Counted from the first letter of the stretch, positions 1-5,037 are shown. The stretch is 5,548 nucleotides of DNA from Deltaproteobacteria bacterium (GCA_031288745.1 JAITQT010000038.1:1-5548); one strand, 5' to 3'. Notes: generated by a model not told the origin, from the sequence alone. Program-made: numbers and translations.

Positions 1-101
1 AGTGGCGGATGAGGCAAGGGCAGCTAGCAATATCCATGCCATAATCTAAGTTAGGAGTAGCGGTTAAGATAAGGGAATGATAAGCTAGCAATATTCATGC
101 C
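1..101. repeat. Two diverged tandem direct repeats (1-40 and 56-101)
   Basis: Bases 22-40 and 83-101 both read AGCTAGCAATATNCATGCC and differ only at the N (C or T), a 19-base match with one mismatch. The preceding stretches 1-20 and 56-75 also align, with 15 of 20 identical, both beginning AGT.GCGG and ending AAGGG. The second unit carries about six extra bases before AGCTAGC. Each core contains the palindromes GCTAGC and AATATT. The first unit starts at the window edge, so the array may extend leftward. It lies about 260-340 bp upstream of the predicted start of transcription near 360. It could be the end of an intergenic repeat family or distal protein-binding sites; the sequence does not decide. 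Confidence 0.7.
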
Positions 102-179
102 GGAACTGACGAAAAATAAATTTTTTTTGATACATTCGCCCTGCTTCTACCCTCTGTAAGGTTGACTTTGACGAGGCCT

Positions 180-205
180 TGTGAACGGGCCCTTAAACGT
201 TCACA
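180..205. other. Hairpin-forming inverted repeat, 8-bp arms
   Basis: TGTGAACG (180-187) and CGTTCACA (198-205) are exact reverse complements separated by a 10-base loop. The palindrome GGGCCC overlaps the left arm and loop at 187-192. No T-run follows on the plus strand, so it does not look like an intrinsic terminator. It may be a protein-binding dyad in the region upstream of the sigma-54 candidate. No function can be assigned. Confidence 0.4.
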
Positions 206-224
206 TTTGAGGACGTACACTCTT

Positions 225-270
225 TTTTTACACTCGGCAATTTTTACTCGGACCCTTTATTTTTACTTCG
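225..270. repeat. Three short TTTTTAC repeats upstream of sigma-54 promoter
   Basis: TTTTTAC occurs at 225-231, 241-247 and 260-266. Each is followed by a variant of CTCGG: ACTCGG, TCGG and TTCG. Spacings are 16 and 19 bases. Relative to the predicted start near 360 they lie at about -135 to -90, the distance at which activators of sigma-54 promoters commonly bind. The motif is short and T-rich, so chance is a real alternative. Confidence 0.3.
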
Positions 271-332
271 CCTCAAATTTAAGAAACATTGGGCATAAAC
301 GGCTGAGGCTCGAGGATAAAAGGGGCAAATTT

Positions 333-349
333 TTGGCCGTTAAATTGCA
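333..349 (+). promoter_or_regulatory. Candidate sigma-54 (RpoN) -24/-12 promoter
   Basis: The segment reads TTGGC-CG-TTAAA-TTGCA. The invariant GG (335-336) and GC (347-348) are exactly 12 bases apart, as in the consensus TGGCAC-N5-TTGCA. All of TGGC and all of TTGCA are present; only the two bases after TGGC deviate. Transcription would begin near 360 and leave a leader of about 105 nt before the ATG at 465. Flagellar genes in many proteobacteria use sigma-54, which fits the flagellin-like product downstream. Confidence 0.5.
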
Positions 350-414
350 TAACGTTTGTCTTAAGCCTCTTGAGGCACTTTAAAGACCATAACCATTTTT
401 CTTATTAACTTTCA

Positions 415-427
415 GGCCAATTTGGCC
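415..427. promoter_or_regulatory. GGCCAA-T-TTGGCC dyad in the leader of the flagellin-like gene
   Basis: A perfect 6-bp inverted repeat around one central T lies 37 bases before the ATG at 465 and inside the predicted 5' leader. It could be an operator or a small RNA hairpin (GGCC stem). GGCC is common across this window, which weakens the case for a specific site. Confidence 0.25.
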
Positions 428-464
428 AGCTATAACCCTACCAGGGCCCATTTTGGAGATAGAG

Positions 465-1121
465 ATGTTCGAACGAGGAGATTGTGAAGTTTCTTACCAG
501 GATTTAAGTCATTATGAAATGGTGGCCAAAATAATGGCTAGCGAACTATCCACCTTAGAGTTAACAGCCGAGCCGGTGGACGTAGCGGAAACCATAGAGA
601 CCATTGGCGAAGAAATGGCCAATATGCCCCAAATCATCACCGATTGTCGGTTAGCGGTGGAGGCCTTCGACGAACTAGACGGTGCCCTCGATCGCATGTA
701 CTCCTTGGCCGATAGGGCGGTGGAGTGTGATGAAAAAGACGAGGGGCTGAGGATTGGTTTAGACGATGAGTTTTCCGGTTACGCCCATATAGTAGCGCGA
801 CTAGCCGGGGCCGACGAGTTCGACGGTCCTAGTTTAAGTTTGATTACTAAGAGCGAAGCTAAAATCGCCCGTGAAATTTTAGGCTGCTTAGGGGCCGCTA
901 GACACGACTTTAGTCGCCGCCTTCTTGAGCAGCGCCGACGCATTAACGGGGCCATGGACGAGGCCTTGGAGATGCTGGGAAAAATTTTAACCGAGGCAGA
1001 TGAACTCTCCAACGCCACTCGTCAAGGTTTATCGGAACTAGTGACCCATCTAAGAAGCCTAGGCCGCGATTTTAATCTAACCCACGGCGGCTTTCAGCCG
1101 CATACAAAGTGGCTTAATTAA
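465..1121 (+). CDS. Flagellin D1-like helical protein lacking D0 segments
   Basis: The product has 218 residues with no signal peptide or membrane segment. It is predicted to be mainly helical, acidic in the first half and Arg-rich around 146-161. Residues 64-124 follow the flagellin N-terminal D1 helix pattern. L75-x-R-M-x-x-L-A-x-x-A85 is followed by E102-F103, I109, R112, A114 and F119-D-G121 with L124, spaced within one residue of the equivalent positions in FliC (LQRVREL to TQFNG). Residues 64-74 also align without gaps. The Thr/Glu/Ala-rich helices after 128 loosely recall the flagellin C-terminal D1 helix. The conserved flagellin N-terminus (NTN...L) and the C-terminal D0 helix are absent, so it is unlikely to polymerise as a normal filament subunit. 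I chose the ATG at 465 because GGAG (455-458) lies 6 bases before it; an in-frame TTG at 453 has no such site. A sigma-54 candidate lies upstream. The family link comes from reading motifs, and a FlgL-like or unrelated coiled-coil protein remains possible. Confidence 0.8.
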   Translation: MFERGDCEVSYQDLSHYEMVAKIMASELSTLELTAEPVDVAETIETIGEEMANMPQIITDCRLAVEAFDELDGALDRMYSLADRAVECDEKDEGLRIGLDDEFSGYAHIVARLAGADEFDGPSLSLITKSEAKIAREILGCLGAARHDFSRRLLEQRRRINGAMDEALEMLGKILTEADELSNATRQGLSELVTHLRSLGRDFNLTHGGFQPHTKWLN

Positions 1122-1146
1122 GTAAGTTTTGACCTCTCTAGCCCAC

Positions 1147-1158
1147 TCTCTATAGAGA
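1147..1158. other. Perfect 12-bp palindrome at the convergent gene junction
   Basis: TCTCTATAGAGA spans the stop codon of the ATPase gene (TAG on the minus strand, 1150-1152). It lies 25 bases past the stop of the flagellin-like gene. It has no adjacent T-run on either strand, so I see no convincing terminator for either convergent transcript in this short gap. Confidence 0.3.
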
Positions 1159-1767
1159 TAAGATTACCGGAGACGATTTTATTTCAGCCGATTTTAGGGC
1201 CGAACTGGCCGCCAACATTAAACCAGGCGGTGTTTGGTGTCCGGTTAAGGCCACGGCACCACCCTGAGTTGCCTTTTCGACGATTAAATCTAAAATCGTT
1301 TCTTGCCATTTATCATCGACAAAGGCCAAGGGCTCGTCGAGAAGAATAACCTGCCTATTGGAACAAAAGGCCCTGGCCAGATTTAGCCTTCTTTTCATCC
1401 CCCCGCTCATTTCCTTGGGAGATAGTTTTGGCTCGAGCCCAAAGCGCTTGAGCCAAAATTCCGCTCTATTAAGCCTTTCTTTCGCCGAAAGGGTTTTCGG
1501 TAAAACATAGGTTAAATTTTCCGCGGCCGAGAGCCAAGGGATAAGTAGATTATCTTGAGGCATAAGGCCGATTGGTTTTTTTATCTCCACCTTTCCGGTT
1601 TCTGGGGCCATAAGACCGGCCATAATCTCTAAAACCGTAGTTTTACCCAAACCAGAGGGGCCGACCAAGGCTAAAATCATCCCTTCGTTAAGAGAGAGCG
1701 TGACCGACTCCAAAACCGATTTCCCTCCAAAGCTCTTCCCTACCCTTTCTAATTTAATAACTGTCAC
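1150..1767 (-). CDS. ABC importer ATP-binding protein, NitT/TauT (SsuB/TauB-like) type
   Basis: This is the cytoplasmic ATPase that powers the importer encoded by the two genes before it. All hallmark motifs are visible: Walker A GPSGLGKTT (36-44), Q-loop MPQDN (Q71), signature SGGMKRR (121-127), Walker B VILLDEP (140-146, catalytic E145), D-loop FVDD (149-152) and switch H177. The SGGM signature and overall pattern match the nitrate/sulfonate/taurine family, whose usual signature runs SGGMRQR. At 205 residues it is shorter than the roughly 250 of SsuB/TauB and ends soon after the H-loop, so it has no C-terminal regulatory extension. The GTG start overlaps the permease TGA (GTGA) and has its own strong Shine-Dalgarno GAGGAG (1774-1779) six bases upstream. 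The substrate cannot be read from the ATPase. Confidence 0.95.
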   Translation of the reverse strand: MTVIKLERVGKSFGGKSVLESVTLSLNEGMILALVGPSGLGKTTVLEIMAGLMAPETGKVEIKKPIGLMPQDNLLIPWLSAAENLTYVLPKTLSAKERLNRAEFWLKRFGLEPKLSPKEMSGGMKRRLNLARAFCSNRQVILLDEPLAFVDDKWQETILDLIVEKATQGGAVALTGHQTPPGLMLAASSALKSAEIKSSPVILSL

Positions 1768-2570
1768 AAGCTGCTCCTCATGGCCATTTGGGCGGCCCGC
1801 CGCCTTAGCGGAGTAATAACGGCCGATTCCAAGCTAAGACCTAAGACGATTAAGGCCAAGGCCCAGGCCTGGAATTCTTCCATTTTAAGCTGGCTATAAC
1901 TCCAATAGAGACGAGCCCCAACTCCTTGACCGCTGCCTAAAAATTCAGCCACAGCTGCAGCCTTCCAGCCGGTAGCTAAGACCGAGGATAAACCTGAGAG
2001 CCAGTGAGGGGTAATGGCAGGGATGGCGAATTTAAACCAATATCTAAGGGCGGGCACGTCATAGAGGCGGCTAAGGGCCGATATTCTCGGATCTAAACCT
2101 AAAACTCCCTGTGCGATAGTGCTAAAAACAAAAGGCAAGGTCGCGGCAAAGACGGTAACAACAGGTGTCCAAGAGCCTGTTCCGGCCCAGACCATAACCA
2201 AAGCGACCCAGACCACCGGTGGACATGATTGGAGGCCGGCCACCAAAGGGCTAGTCAATTTAAGAGCCCAGAGGCTTCGGCCCACCGGCAAGGCCAAAAG
2301 GACCCCTACTAAATTAGCCAGAAAGGCACCCAATAGCGCTCGAGAGACAGTCACGGCCATTTCCATAGGGGCTTGCCCACTAACTATAAGCTCCCAAAGT
2401 TTTTTTAAGACCACCAAGGGTCCAGGGGCCAAGGCCGAGCCGACGATTAAGTTGGCAAACCCTAAAAACACGGCCCACAAGACCAAACAGAAGAGATAAG
2501 GCGCGAGCGAGGAAATCTTTTCCGATAAAAGGTTTTTACTACCCTTATCGGTTGGGGAGGGCTTTATCAT
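1764..2570 (-). CDS. ABC importer permease, NitT/TauT (SsuC/TauC-like) type
   Basis: This is the inner-membrane channel subunit, 268 residues, presumably a homodimer in the complex. Hydrophobic segments lie near 24-44, 72-97, 105-127, 133-157, 185-205 and 234-252, the six-helix layout of the BPD_transp_1 family. The cytoplasmic coupling loop that contacts the ATPase is recognisable at about 159-187 (LDPRIS...LYDVPALRYWFKFAIPAI). It is a diverged EAA loop with Leu-Tyr-Asp where most relatives have the LGA of EAARTLGA. The ATG overlaps the stop of the binding-protein gene (ATGA). No Shine-Dalgarno is seen immediately upstream, so translation probably depends on ribosomes finishing the previous gene. 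The 3' end overlaps the ATPase start by 4 bp. Confidence 0.93.
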   Translation of the reverse strand: MIKPSPTDKGSKNLLSEKISSLAPYLFCLVLWAVFLGFANLIVGSALAPGPLVVLKKLWELIVSGQAPMEMAVTVSRALLGAFLANLVGVLLALPVGRSLWALKLTSPLVAGLQSCPPVVWVALVMVWAGTGSWTPVVTVFAATLPFVFSTIAQGVLGLDPRISALSRLYDVPALRYWFKFAIPAITPHWLSGLSSVLATGWKAAAVAEFLGSGQGVGARLYWSYSQLKMEEFQAWALALIVLGLSLESAVITPLRRRAAQMAMRSSL

Positions 2571-3601
2571 CGAGGGGCCAAGAAAAAAGTATTCGGCGGG
2601 CCAGAAGCGCTATTTTGGTAGAGTTCGCGGGCGGATAAACGCAAAAAGGAATCGATTTCGCTTTTGACCTCCCAAGTCGGTCGAGCTAAGATGGGTTCGC
2701 GAGTTAAAGAAGCTTTTAAAACTTCAAGCCCCAAAGCCTCCTGCGTTTGCAGCGGGAGGAGTTCTATGGCCGCAAGAGAGCCTTGGTCGGTAATCTTTTG
2801 GGCCCACTTACTCATTAAAGCTACCAAATTATAGGTTAACCCAGGGTCTAGATTATAAAAATTCAAGTTTACAGCTATTCCCGCTTGGGGGATTAAACCC
2901 TGTCCTCCGAAATGAGAAGAGTAAAACTCTTCCAAAGAGCCGATGATTTTAAGCCGCTCGCTTTTAAGGGCCGCTTGAGAGGCCAAAGGCTCGGGCATCA
3001 GGCCAAAAGGACGACGGGCTTCAATTAGCTCGAGAGACAATTGTTGAGGGGCTAAGCCTTGACTTAAAATCGGATGACCTACTTTGGAGATTAGGCTTTT
3101 TAAAAGACCTTCGGCCGGACTGTTTTGAGGGGCCATTGGAACGACCAGCTCTCTTTTAGACGCCCAATCGAGAAGTTCCTCGACGCTATTGGGATATCTT
3201 TCAGGGCCGCCAGGGTCGAAACTTAAGGGTGCCGAAATAAAATAAAATTTTCTCCAAACCGTGACCGAAGACAATTTGACTGGGGCACCCCTAGCGGCGG
3301 CCCTAGCGAAGGTCTCAAGATGCCCCACCCAGATCTCCCCTTTTCCTGATAAAACCACCGACCTAAGCTCGTCTAAGTTTTTCCACCATTCGATTTTAAC
3401 ATCCCTTCCCGGCCAGCCATCTTTAATGGCCCCTAAAAGAGGCAGTTGGGCTGAAGTAGCAGTAAGAGCCGAAAATATAGTCACCGGCTTAAGAGCTGCT
3501 CGTAATCGAGTCGTAAAAGGGAATATAGCTAAAATCGAAAGAAATAAAATAGAAAAAATAAGGAAAAGTCGCCAAGCGGGTAAATCAGTTTTACGTGACA
3601 T
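2567..3601 (-). CDS. Periplasmic substrate-binding protein of NitT/TauT ABC importer (NMT1/THI5-like)
   Basis: First gene of the importer operon, 344 residues. An N-terminal hydrophobic helix at about 11-29 follows a positively charged start. There is no lipobox cysteine and no cysteine anywhere, so it is either a cleaved secreted protein or held by an uncleaved signal anchor. Family features are the GxGEIWVGHLETFARAAARGAPVK stretch (86-109), which matches the 'G-D-V-D-x-x...GAPVK' region of NMT1/SsuA-like binding proteins, and the FGLMPEPLASQA stretch (199-210), which matches the late 'W/x-E-P' loop. Family substrates include sulfonates, taurine, nitrate and pyrimidine precursors; nothing here picks one. 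The ATG at 3601 has a weak AAGG about 7 bases upstream. A promoter candidate lies 36-63 bases upstream. Confidence 0.87.
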   Translation of the reverse strand: MSRKTDLPAWRLFLIFSILFLSILAIFPFTTRLRAALKPVTIFSALTATSAQLPLLGAIKDGWPGRDVKIEWWKNLDELRSVVLSGKGEIWVGHLETFARAAARGAPVKLSSVTVWRKFYFISAPLSFDPGGPERYPNSVEELLDWASKRELVVPMAPQNSPAEGLLKSLISKVGHPILSQGLAPQQLSLELIEARRPFGLMPEPLASQAALKSERLKIIGSLEEFYSSHFGGQGLIPQAGIAVNLNFYNLDPGLTYNLVALMSKWAQKITDQGSLAAIELLPLQTQEALGLEVLKASLTREPILARPTWEVKSEIDSFLRLSARELYQNSASGPPNTFFLAPR

Positions 3602-3636
3602 GAGGTGGCCTTAAATAGTATTAGAGGCAAATAAAA

Positions 3637-3664
3637 AAAATAAGCCGGTAAACTCTATGGTCAA
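3637..3664 (-). promoter_or_regulatory. Candidate sigma-70-type promoter of the ABC importer operon
   Basis: On the minus strand, TTGACC (-35, 3664-3659) is separated by 16 bases from TATTTT (-10, 3642-3637). The -35 has 5 of 6 and the -10 has 4 of 6 consensus bases. Transcription would start near 3630, giving a leader of about 29 nt before the ATG at 3601. The region is AT-rich, so the weak -10 could be fortuitous. Confidence 0.4.
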
Positions 3665-3695
3665 TAGTGGCTCGAACATCCTAAAAATCTATTAG

Positions 3696-3769
3696 CGCCT
3701 AAGGATTTTTTAGCTTAAGTTTCAAGAGACAAATTGCACTAAGGAAATCTTAAATCTTCGCCTAAGGCG
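3696..3769. repeat. CGCCTAAGG repeated upstream of the importer promoter
   Basis: CGCCTAAGG occurs at 3696-3704 and again at 3759-3767. The second copy is the left part of a perfect palindrome, CGCCT-A-AGGCG (3759-3769). The sites are 63 bases apart. The nearer copy begins 31 bases upstream of the -35 candidate at 3659-3664. They could bind a regulator of the operon. The second copy could also be a small RNA hairpin. Evidence is only the repetition. Confidence 0.3.
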
Positions 3770-3841
3770 CGTCAAGCTGGATAACGGCTGGCCTTGTTCT
3801 AGCGGCCATAGGACGATATAAGGAATAAATCCAAACCTTCG

Positions 3842-3870
3842 AAAATAAAAAATCGCGAAACCCTTCGCGA
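3842..3870 (-). terminator. Rho-independent terminator, minus strand
   Basis: Read on the minus strand, TCGCGAA and TTCGCGA form a perfect 7-bp stem around a GGGT loop (3870-3853). TTTTTTATTTT (3852-3842) follows at once. GGGG just before the stem can add G-U pairs with the start of the T-run. The plus strand has no T-run after the stem, so the direction is clear. It lies about 240 bases upstream of the importer start codon on the same strand and no intact ORF ends at it, so it points to a non-coding transcript or an attenuated leader. Confidence 0.75.
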
Positions 3871-3997
3871 CCCCATCTCGAAGTTACAAGGCCCTAAAGG
3901 GCCTCCTAGTTGAAGCCGCACTCTGAGGCGGGAAAATTAATTAAAAGAAATAGCCCGATGACTCGGTCCATCTCCCAACGAGCCGGTCGAACTATAG
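3842..3997 (-). ncRNA. Putative ~155-nt structured transcript (sRNA or importer-operon leader)
   Basis: A perfect TATAAT lies just upstream on the minus strand (4009-4004) and the terminator at 3870-3842 closes the unit. In between, successive stems can form. GGCUCG pairs with CGAGUC with one G-U; the arms lie around 3985-3980 and 3967-3962. CCGC/GCGG lies at 3931-3928 and 3919-3916. AGGCCC-UUUA-GGGCCU lies at 3904-3889. No recognisable ORF accounts for it, and I do not see the conserved cores of TPP, cobalamin, c-di-GMP-I or fluoride riboswitches, nor of 6S or signal-recognition RNA. No good -35 is found, so the 5' end is uncertain. Because the importer operon lies downstream in the same direction, this may be a leader ending in a conditional terminator, though 3637-3664 offers the operon its own promoter. 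Confidence 0.4.
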
Positions 3998-4003
3998 ACG
4001 TTG

Positions 4004-4009
4004 ATTATA
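4004..4009 (-). promoter_or_regulatory. Consensus -10 box (TATAAT) for the minus-strand RNA
   Basis: The minus strand reads GGATATAATC, a perfect -10 hexamer. At 16-18 bases further upstream (around 4026-4033) the bases are ATCCCG-like, which is a poor -35, so an activator or weak basal activity would be expected. The inferred start is near 3997. Confidence 0.35.
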
Positions 4010-4042
4010 TCCAAAATAACCATAAACGGGATAATTTGGATA
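4008..4042. promoter_or_regulatory. TATCCAAA / TTTGGATA dyad over the -10 to -35 region
   Basis: The exact 8-bp arms at 4008-4015 and 4035-4042 are 27 bp apart centre to centre. One arm overlaps the edge of the TATAAT box and the other sits just upstream of where a -35 would be. That placement suits a repressor or looped operator controlling the minus-strand RNA. It could also simply be a chance dyad in AT-rich DNA. Confidence 0.3.
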
Positions 4043-4098
4043 ATTATAACTAAAAAAATAGTATTCAAGAAAAGAAGATTGTTTGGTGAGTGTAAGCC

Positions 4099-4113
4099 AA
4101 CGGTGTTACCGTT
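4099..4113. other. Small hairpin AACGGT-GTT-ACCGTT
   Basis: A 6-bp perfect stem with a 3-base loop. It is followed on the plus strand by TAATTAAAG rather than a T-run, so it is not a convincing terminator. No other role is visible. Confidence 0.25.
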
Positions 4114-4198
4114 TAATTAAAGTAGGCGTGATTAAGAAAAGGAAGGTCAAAAACTAAGGCGAAAAAATATAATTTATATATTTATAAATCCTAATTAA

Positions 4199-4534
4199 CT
4201 TGGTTTTAACATTGAAGACATTAACAGCCGCCAGCCAATTCGATAAGGCCAACAAAACGCATTAAGCGAATGAGGTTTTTTAAACGTAGACTGGGAACAA
4301 GTTAAGCAGCGAATAGTTTCTAAATTTTATTTAGCGGCTTATAGTTATCTAAGCGCAGTAAACTATTTTGGTATAGTTTTGTAAGCGTATACTATAGCCT
4401 CTATAGCTAATATTACCATAGTGAAGTCATTGCCAAGATGCTTGCTTGGGTTAAAAATAATAGTTTCAAGATTATTCAATAAATATGAAATTTTTATAAA
4501 ATTATATAATTTATTTTTTATGTTATTTCAATAA
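4199..4534 (+). pseudogene. Possible decayed coding remnant, stop-riddled
   Basis: One plus-strand frame stays readable over about 110 codons but is broken by TAA at 4247, TGA at 4271 and TAA at 4382, ending at TAA 4532. The stretch between 4274 and 4381 reads GFLNVDWEQVKQRIVSKFYL and continues AAYSYLSAVNYFGIVL, a protein-like composition. No Shine-Dalgarno-supported start exists and I do not recognise a family. The last third is extremely AT-rich (Ile/Phe/Leu/Lys codons) and may never have been coding. It could be a relic gene or just chance openness. Confidence 0.2.
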
Positions 4535-4540
4535 ATTATA
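4505..4540. repeat. AT-only inverted repeat, 11-bp arms
   Basis: TATAATTTATT (4505-4515) and AATAAATTATA (4530-4540) are exact reverse complements around a 14-base loop. They lie in a 60-base stretch (4501-4560) with only two G/C bases. Such DNA melts easily. Chance palindromes are frequent at this composition, so little can be concluded. Confidence 0.3.
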
Positions 4541-4618
4541 AAATTTTTAATTTTATAATATTACTGTTATGTTATTGCAAAATAAAATAATTTATGTTGA
4601 ACGTTTTAAAAATATAAG

Positions 4619-4652
4619 CCAGCCAAATATATGATTCCTAATCATTTGGCTG
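4619..4652. repeat. Left copy of the 23-bp inverted repeat, within a larger dyad
   Basis: Bases 4630-4652 (starting TATGATTCC, ending TTTGGCTG) are the exact reverse complement of 5378-5400. This copy sits inside a bigger dyad: CAGCCAAAT (4620-4628) mirrors ATTTGGCTG (4644-4652). ATGATT (4631-4636) also mirrors AATCAT (4640-4645) around CCT. Consequently CCAGCCAAAT (4619-4628) is also a direct repeat of 5377-5386. The site can act as a hairpin on either strand. Confidence 0.8.
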
Positions 4653-4843
4653 ATGCATAGTTATATGCCTAAAGTACTTATAAGGAGAAATAACAGTATT
4701 TTTATTTATAATACCTATATTAACTGTTTATAAAATTAAAAACTAATGATTAAAAAAAATATTTATATTTTGGTACAATAAAGTATTATTAAATAATAAA
4801 TTAACTAGAATAAGCCTTAAAGACTTTTATTTTATAAAGTTTA

Positions 4844-5037
4844 AAAATTAATTCCACTAAAACCGTGCCGTCGAAGGAAGGACTACTTAACGACCGTCTG
4901 GGCTTAATAAAAGGGGTAAGGGATTTTTTAAAGGGGGGCTAGAAAAAAGAGTTCGAGGTGGGTTAGGAGAGGCTTTTAATTTCGAAGGGAGAGTAAATTC
5001 TGGCAAAAGGGAGCTGGAGTAGTTTGCTAATAAAATT
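4844..5037 (+). pseudogene. GC-normal island with stop-interrupted reading frame; possible gene relic
   Basis: Within surroundings of very low GC, 4861-4980 has 55 G/C in 120 bases, close to the real genes here. One plus frame reads TVPSKEGLLNDRLGLIKG then VRDFLKGG, stop (TAG 4940). After two more stops it reads KKEFEVG, ERLLISKGE and ILAKGSWSSLLIK. The composition looks protein-like but no start has a ribosome-binding site and no family is recognised. The opposite strand is also open over part of this stretch (Ser/Pro/Leu-rich, as expected of an antisense shadow). A decayed gene or imported fragment is plausible, not proven. Confidence 0.25.

Noticed and set aside
1..101. CRISPR array
   Set aside because: There are only two diverged units of unequal length, and similarity continues beyond the core instead of giving identical repeats with unique spacers.
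365..376. GCCT-CTTG-AGGC stem-loop as a terminator
   Set aside because: The 4-bp stem is short and is followed by ACTTTAAAG rather than a T-run. It may form in the leader RNA but does not support termination.
162..383. 73-codon plus-strand open frame beginning with TTG
   Set aside because: There is no Shine-Dalgarno at a usable distance, the start is TTG, the composition is not convincing, and it overlaps the sigma-54 candidate and several dyads. It reads as intergenic DNA.
453..464. Upstream TTG start giving a 222-residue version of the flagellin-like protein
   Set aside because: The GGAG at 455-458 is placed correctly for the ATG at 465 and would lie inside the coding region if TTG were used.
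512..1018. Minus-strand open frames opposite the flagellin-like gene
   Set aside because: They are Ser/Ala-rich antisense shadows with no ribosome-binding sites or domain features.
2119..2499. 126-codon plus-strand open frame opposite the permease
   Set aside because: It is a Thr/Lys-rich antisense shadow of a hydrophobic gene; the minus-strand permease is unmistakable.
3261..3614. 117-codon plus-strand open frame opposite the binding-protein gene
   Set aside because: It is an antisense shadow with low-quality composition, against a clear NMT1-like protein on the other strand.
4172..4189. ATTTATA/TATAAAT dyad
   Set aside because: It is all A/T in a low-complexity patch and is likely chance.
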